In this document: positions 29,087 through 32,321 of the stretch, piece after piece
Position numbering within the stretch: position 1 is the stretch's first letter
How the letters are laid out: each line of letters begins with the position of its first letter
Source: an uncultured Bacilli bacterium
Lineage (GTDB): Bacteria; Bacillota_I; Bacilli_A; RF39; UBA660
Reading direction: 5' to 3'
Assembly: GCA_947630865.1 (NCBI GenBank)
Contig: CANRJE010000004.1
Coordinates: 1 to 32,321 of the forward strand
DNA: 32,321 nucleotides
Made by a program: the position numbers and the translations under genes
Notes under the pieces: model-generated
Told to the model about the DNA's origin: nothing
The model's database searches: none
What the model saw: only the letters and a program-made list of their open reading frames with translations

Positions 29087-31390
29087 ATGTTTCAAAGATT
29101 TGATGAAGAGTCTAAAAAAATATTAAAAAGATCTAAAAAGGAAATGCAAGATTTAAAACATCCTTTTGTAGGAACAGAACATTTACTTTTAAGTATTTTA
29201 AGTAATCCTAATTTAATTATCACGAAGAAATTAAATAATGAAAAAATATATTATAAAAATTTTAAAGAAGAACTAATTAAAACGGTAGGAATTGGGAATA
29301 GTTTAAATTCTTATTTTATTTATACACCTCTTTTAAAGAGAGTAATTGAGAATGCTATTTTAGATAGTAAAGATGATAATTTATATGAAGTCAACATAAA
29401 TTATATTTTTATTTCACTTTTAGATGAAGGTGAAGGAGTAGCAATTAGAATATTAAATAAACTAGGGCTTAATTTAGATGAAATGTATTTTGATTTTGTA
29501 ACTAAAGATAATGAAAAAGATAAATATAAGGGTAAGAAAAAACTATCCATTTATGACCATGGAGTTGATTTAGTCGAAAAAGCTAAAAATGGAAAAATTG
29601 ATCCTGTAATTGGTCGATGCGAAGAAATAAATCGTTTGATTGGAATACTTTTAAGAAGAACCAAGAATAATCCCTTATTAATTGGAGAAGCAGGAGTTGG
29701 AAAAACGGCTATTGTTGAAGCTTTAGCTTATAAAATCTATAAAAAAGAAGTACCAGAGATGTTATACGATAAAAAAATTCTTTCTATTTCAATGGCTAAT
29801 TTAGTAGCAGGAACTAAGTATCGTGGGGAGTTTGAAGAGAGAATTAGTAAAATAATTAAAGAAATAGAAAATAATCCTAATATAATAATTTTTATTGATG
29901 AAATGCATTCCTTAGTTGGAGCTGGAGGAGCAGAAGGAGCAATTGATGCTTCAAATATTTTTAAACCAGCTTTAGCTAGAGGTAAACTTCGATTAATTGG
30001 AGCAACAACCATAAGAGAATATAAAGATTCTATTGAAAAAGATAAAGCTTTAAATCGTCGTTTTCAAACAATTTTAATTGAAGAACCAACTAAAGAAAAA
30101 ACTTTTGATATTTTAAAAAAATTAAAACCTATCTATGAAAAATTTCATAATGTTATAGTACCTGATGAATTAATAAAAGATATTATAAATCTTTCTGATA
30201 AATATATATTTGATAGAAAAAATCCTGATAAAGTTATTGATATTTTAGATGAAGTTTGCTCTTATTGTTCTTTAAAAAAAGATACAAGAGAAGAAAAGAT
30301 TGCTGATCTTAAAAAAGAATATGATAGTATTGTTAAAGAAAAAAATAATTCTATTATAAAACATGATTTTGAAACAGCTGTTTCTTTAAAAGAAAAAGAA
30401 GTTGTTTTAGAAGATAAAATTAATAATATTTACTTAAAAAATCAAAATCAAATTAAAAAAACGGTTACTATTTCAGATATTTCTAAAATAATTAAAGCAA
30501 AATCACATGTTCCAGTTTATGAAGTTGATAAGGAATCTTTGAAAACTTTAAAGAATTTAGAAAGTTCTTTAAAACATAAAATTTTTGGACAAGATGAAGC
30601 TATTTCTTTATTAGCAAATGAAACAAAAAAGATAAAATTAGGTTTAAAAAATAGTGAAAGACCAATTTCTTTTCTTTTTACTGGCAAAAGTGGTGTTGGT
30701 AAAACAGAACTTGTTAAAGAGTATGCTAATATTTTAGAAATACCTTTGATTAGACTTGATATGAGTGAATATAGAGAATCGCATACCACTAGTAAAATAC
30801 TTGGTTCTCCTCCAGGATATGTTGGATATGATTCTGATAAAACAGTTTTAGATGATGTTAAAAATAATCCATATTCTGTTATTCTAATTGATGAAATTGA
30901 AAAAGCAAGTCCTAGTGTTTTAAATCTTTTTTTACAAATATTAGATGAAGGTTTTATAACTGATTCACATCAAGAAAAGATATATTTTAATCATACAATA
31001 ATAATCATGACTAGTAATACCTCATCTAGTGTTAAAACAATTGGATTTACATCAGAGAAATTAAATAATATTAAGAATAAATTAGAAGAAGTTTTAAATA
31101 TTGAATTTGTTAATAGAATTAATCATATTGTTATTTTTAATGATTTAAAGGAAGAAGATATTAAAAATATTGTTAAAACAGAACTTAATAAAGTTAAAAT
31201 GAAATTTAAAGAACAAAAAATAACTTTAAATATATCTGAAAAAGTAATTAATGAGATAATTAAGCTTTCAAATTATGAAACAAGAGGAGCAAGAGGTATT
31301 AAAAAGATTTTAGAAGAAAAAATCGATAGTATTGTAATTGATAGTATGTTAGAAGGAAATACCAAAGTAAGTATAAAATCACTTTCATAA
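29087..31390 (+). CDS. clpC: ClpC ATPase, partner of the ClpP protease
   Basis: ClpC unfolds proteins and feeds them to ClpP. The 767-residue protein starts with a Clp_N domain of two repeats (FDEESKKILKRSKKEMQDL..., about 1-145), then D1 with Walker A GEAGVGKT, pore loop KYRGEFEERI, Walker B IFIDEMH and LNRRFQT; a short UVR-like M region (KHDFETAVSLKEKE), as in ClpC and not ClpB; and D2 with GKSGVGKTE and VILIDEIEKAS. Ile652-Gly653-Phe654 in a Ser/Thr-rich loop is the ClpP-docking tripeptide. GGAGGG 6 bases upstream sets the ATG. I see no CIRCE and no CtsR box before it, and no ctsR-mcsA-mcsB genes beside it, unlike B. subtilis. Confidence 0.94.
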   Translation: MFQRFDEESKKILKRSKKEMQDLKHPFVGTEHLLLSILSNPNLIITKKLNNEKIYYKNFKEELIKTVGIGNSLNSYFIYTPLLKRVIENAILDSKDDNLYEVNINYIFISLLDEGEGVAIRILNKLGLNLDEMYFDFVTKDNEKDKYKGKKKLSIYDHGVDLVEKAKNGKIDPVIGRCEEINRLIGILLRRTKNNPLLIGEAGVGKTAIVEALAYKIYKKEVPEMLYDKKILSISMANLVAGTKYRGEFEERISKIIKEIENNPNIIIFIDEMHSLVGAGGAEGAIDASNIFKPALARGKLRLIGATTIREYKDSIEKDKALNRRFQTILIEEPTKEKTFDILKKLKPIYEKFHNVIVPDELIKDIINLSDKYIFDRKNPDKVIDILDEVCSYCSLKKDTREEKIADLKKEYDSIVKEKNNSIIKHDFETAVSLKEKEVVLEDKINNIYLKNQNQIKKTVTISDISKIIKAKSHVPVYEVDKESLKTLKNLESSLKHKIFGQDEAISLLANETKKIKLGLKNSERPISFLFTGKSGVGKTELVKEYANILEIPLIRLDMSEYRESHTTSKILGSPPGYVGYDSDKTVLDDVKNNPYSVILIDEIEKASPSVLNLFLQILDEGFITDSHQEKIYFNHTIIIMTSNTSSSVKTIGFTSEKLNNIKNKLEEVLNIEFVNRINHIVIFNDLKEEDIKNIVKTELNKVKMKFKEQKITLNISEKVINEIIKLSNYETRGARGIKKILEEKIDSIVIDSMLEGNTKVSIKSLS

Positions 31391-31401
31391 GTGTATTTTT
31401 T
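31380..31401 (+). terminator. Weak terminator after clpC
   Basis: CACTT (31380-31384), loop TCAT, AAGTG (31389-31393), then a T-rich stretch. Only 5 bp, so read-through is likely. Confidence 0.4.
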
Positions 31402-31432
31402 ATGTAAAAGTCTTGAGTTCTTCATTTTTTTC

Positions 31433-31459
31433 TTGAAAAAATATCAAAAATGTTATATT
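31433..31459 (+). promoter_or_regulatory. Promoter of the last gene
   Basis: TTGAAA (31433-31438) and extended -10 TGTTATATT (31451-31459); the spacer is 15 bases, short, but the TGn helps. Confidence 0.5.
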
Positions 31460-31489
31460 ATTAAATCAGAATAGAAGGGATTGAGAGAT

Positions 31490-32245
31490 ATGCAAGCTAA
31501 CTCTAAACAAAATACCATTAATATTTTGATTGAAGATTATTTAAAAGGTTCAGCGGATACTAATAAATTAGAGATTCTAAAGGATGCTTTAAATTCTTTA
31601 CAAATAAATGATTTAGTAAAATTATATGCTTGTTATACAAGTTTTAAATATGTTAATAAATATGATGTTAAAGCTTTAATCAATCTTTTATCTTCTTCTA
31701 TAATTGAAAAATTAGATACTTTATCTTTAATTAAAGTAATTGATTTATATATAATGTTTTTTAATCGTTCTTTGTTAATTGAAGATACTATGATTGGCAA
31801 TAAGAATATTTTATCTGTTATGAGTTTTGATATTTCTAATGAAGAATATATTGCTAGTAAAATAAAAAAGAAAAATATTTCTAAAGAGAAGTTTATTGAA
31901 AATTGTAAAAAAGAACTAGCTGCTTATGCTAATTCAACTTCTATAACTGAAGCAATAAATAACTATTTAGAAGAAATAGAAGAGAATATTTTGGCTTATA
32001 TTGATATTAAAATAGAAAAATTAGAAGGACAAGAAAAAAAATATTTTATAGAGAATTTAAATACAAGATTTGAGAATGCTTCTAAAAAATTACTTGATCT
32101 TACTGAATGTTTTGATAATCGTCAGAAATTAATGAAAACTGATCCTGTTGATTTATTGGATTATAATATGCTAAAAGGTCGAATAGTTGTTTATGAAAAT
32201 TTTCGAAATGAACTATTAATGAGCAAAAAAAATGATGAAAATTAA
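31490..32245 (+). CDS. Helical cytosolic protein, unknown function
   Basis: I do not recognise this 251-residue protein. It is helical, without membrane segment or signal peptide. Residues about 1-70 hold a Leu/Lys-rich pair of helices (LEILKDALNSLQINDLVKLY), the middle has KLDTLSLIKVIDLYIMFFNRSL, and the last 100 residues form long charged helices (about 165-240) compatible with a coiled coil. No catalytic motif is visible. GAAGGG at 31474 is 10 bases before the ATG at 31490; a TTG at 31481 is nearly adjacent to it and is rejected. It has its own promoter and a strong terminator behind it, so it stands alone. Confidence 0.65.
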   Translation: MQANSKQNTINILIEDYLKGSADTNKLEILKDALNSLQINDLVKLYACYTSFKYVNKYDVKALINLLSSSIIEKLDTLSLIKVIDLYIMFFNRSLLIEDTMIGNKNILSVMSFDISNEEYIASKIKKKNISKEKFIENCKKELAAYANSTSITEAINNYLEEIEENILAYIDIKIEKLEGQEKKYFIENLNTRFENASKKLLDLTECFDNRQKLMKTDPVDLLDYNMLKGRIVVYENFRNELLMSKKNDEN

Positions 32246-32267
32246 GAGGCTGCTGAAAAAGTATACA

Positions 32268-32299
32268 AAGATTACTGTAAAGAAAGACAGTAGTCTTTT
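32268..32299 (+). terminator. Rho-independent terminator
   Basis: AAGATTACTGT (32268-32278), 8-base loop, ACAGTAGTCTT (32287-32297) with one G-U pair, then T. Confidence 0.85.
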
Positions 32300-32303
32300 A
32301 ATT

Positions 32304-32312
32304 TGGTATAAT
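32304..32312 (+). promoter_or_regulatory. Extended -10 promoter at the window edge
   Basis: TGGTATAAT, nine bases before the end; it should drive a gene beyond the window. Confidence 0.6.
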
Positions 32313-32321
32313 AGTTATATA

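Noticed and set aside
1..32321. Mycoplasma genetic code (TGA as Trp)
   Set aside because: TGA serves as a true stop at several genes with family-correct ends, and Trp codons are TGG.
1..32321. tRNA or rRNA genes, transposases or phage genes
   Set aside because: None were seen; nothing in the window shows cloverleaf-like stems with CCA ends or integrase motifs.

Overview
The window reads as chromosomal DNA from a very AT-rich, cell-walled Firmicute of the Bacilli, near the Erysipelotrichia / gut Mollicutes-related branch. The grounds are: very low GC; strong Shine-Dalgarno sites; TGA used as a stop (dnaB, walJ, racD and ung end in TGA) with TGG for Trp, so the code is standard and not the Mycoplasma code; a rpsF-ssb-rpsR ... 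rplI-dnaB ... walJ-rlmH gene order typical of Bacilli; a CIRCE-controlled ClpB that lacks the N-domain; and several peptidoglycan enzymes. Species assignment is inference. Almost all of the window is coding, and no gap without a gene exceeds 300 bases.

Layout. 1-1190: the end of gap (GAPDH) and two small membrane proteins. 1293-2877: ftsE-ftsX. 3041-4117: a class II Fic protein behind an operator-like repeat cluster. 4234-6419: CIRCE and clpB. 6509-10131: a divergent adenylate-forming enzyme followed by a membrane hybrid sensor kinase whose phospho-acceptor His is replaced. 10199-10909: a YetF/DUF421 membrane protein. 11099-12115: rpsF-ssb-rpsR. 12199-15753: three helical genes of unknown function where gdpP usually lies. 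15927-20510: rplI-dnaB-(LysM-G5-M23 peptidase)-walJ-rlmH, tightly packed. 20574-25388 (minus strand): a metalloprotease and a transglutaminase-like protein with five 22-residue repeats, then a D-aspartate cell-wall operon (D-Asp ligase, half-size racemase-like protein, Asp racemase). 25505-25585: a palindromic/direct repeat element. 25664-28997: AGCS symporter, ung and a VanY-type carboxypeptidase. 29087-31390: clpC. 31490-32245: an unknown protein, then a terminator and a promoter that fires out of the window.

How the genes fit together. Several concern the cell wall: FtsEX (which gates wall hydrolases in other bacteria), an M23 endopeptidase, a VanY carboxypeptidase and the Asp racemase / D-Asp ligase pair that predicts a D-Asp cross-bridge. 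Protein quality control has two Hsp100 ATPases with a clear split: ClpB (disaggregase type, no ClpP loop) and ClpC (Clp_N repeats and an IGF ClpP-docking loop). The least explained parts are the three-gene helical cassette at 12199-15753, the degenerate kinase at 8341, the repeat-bearing transglutaminase/metalloprotease pair and the half-racemase.
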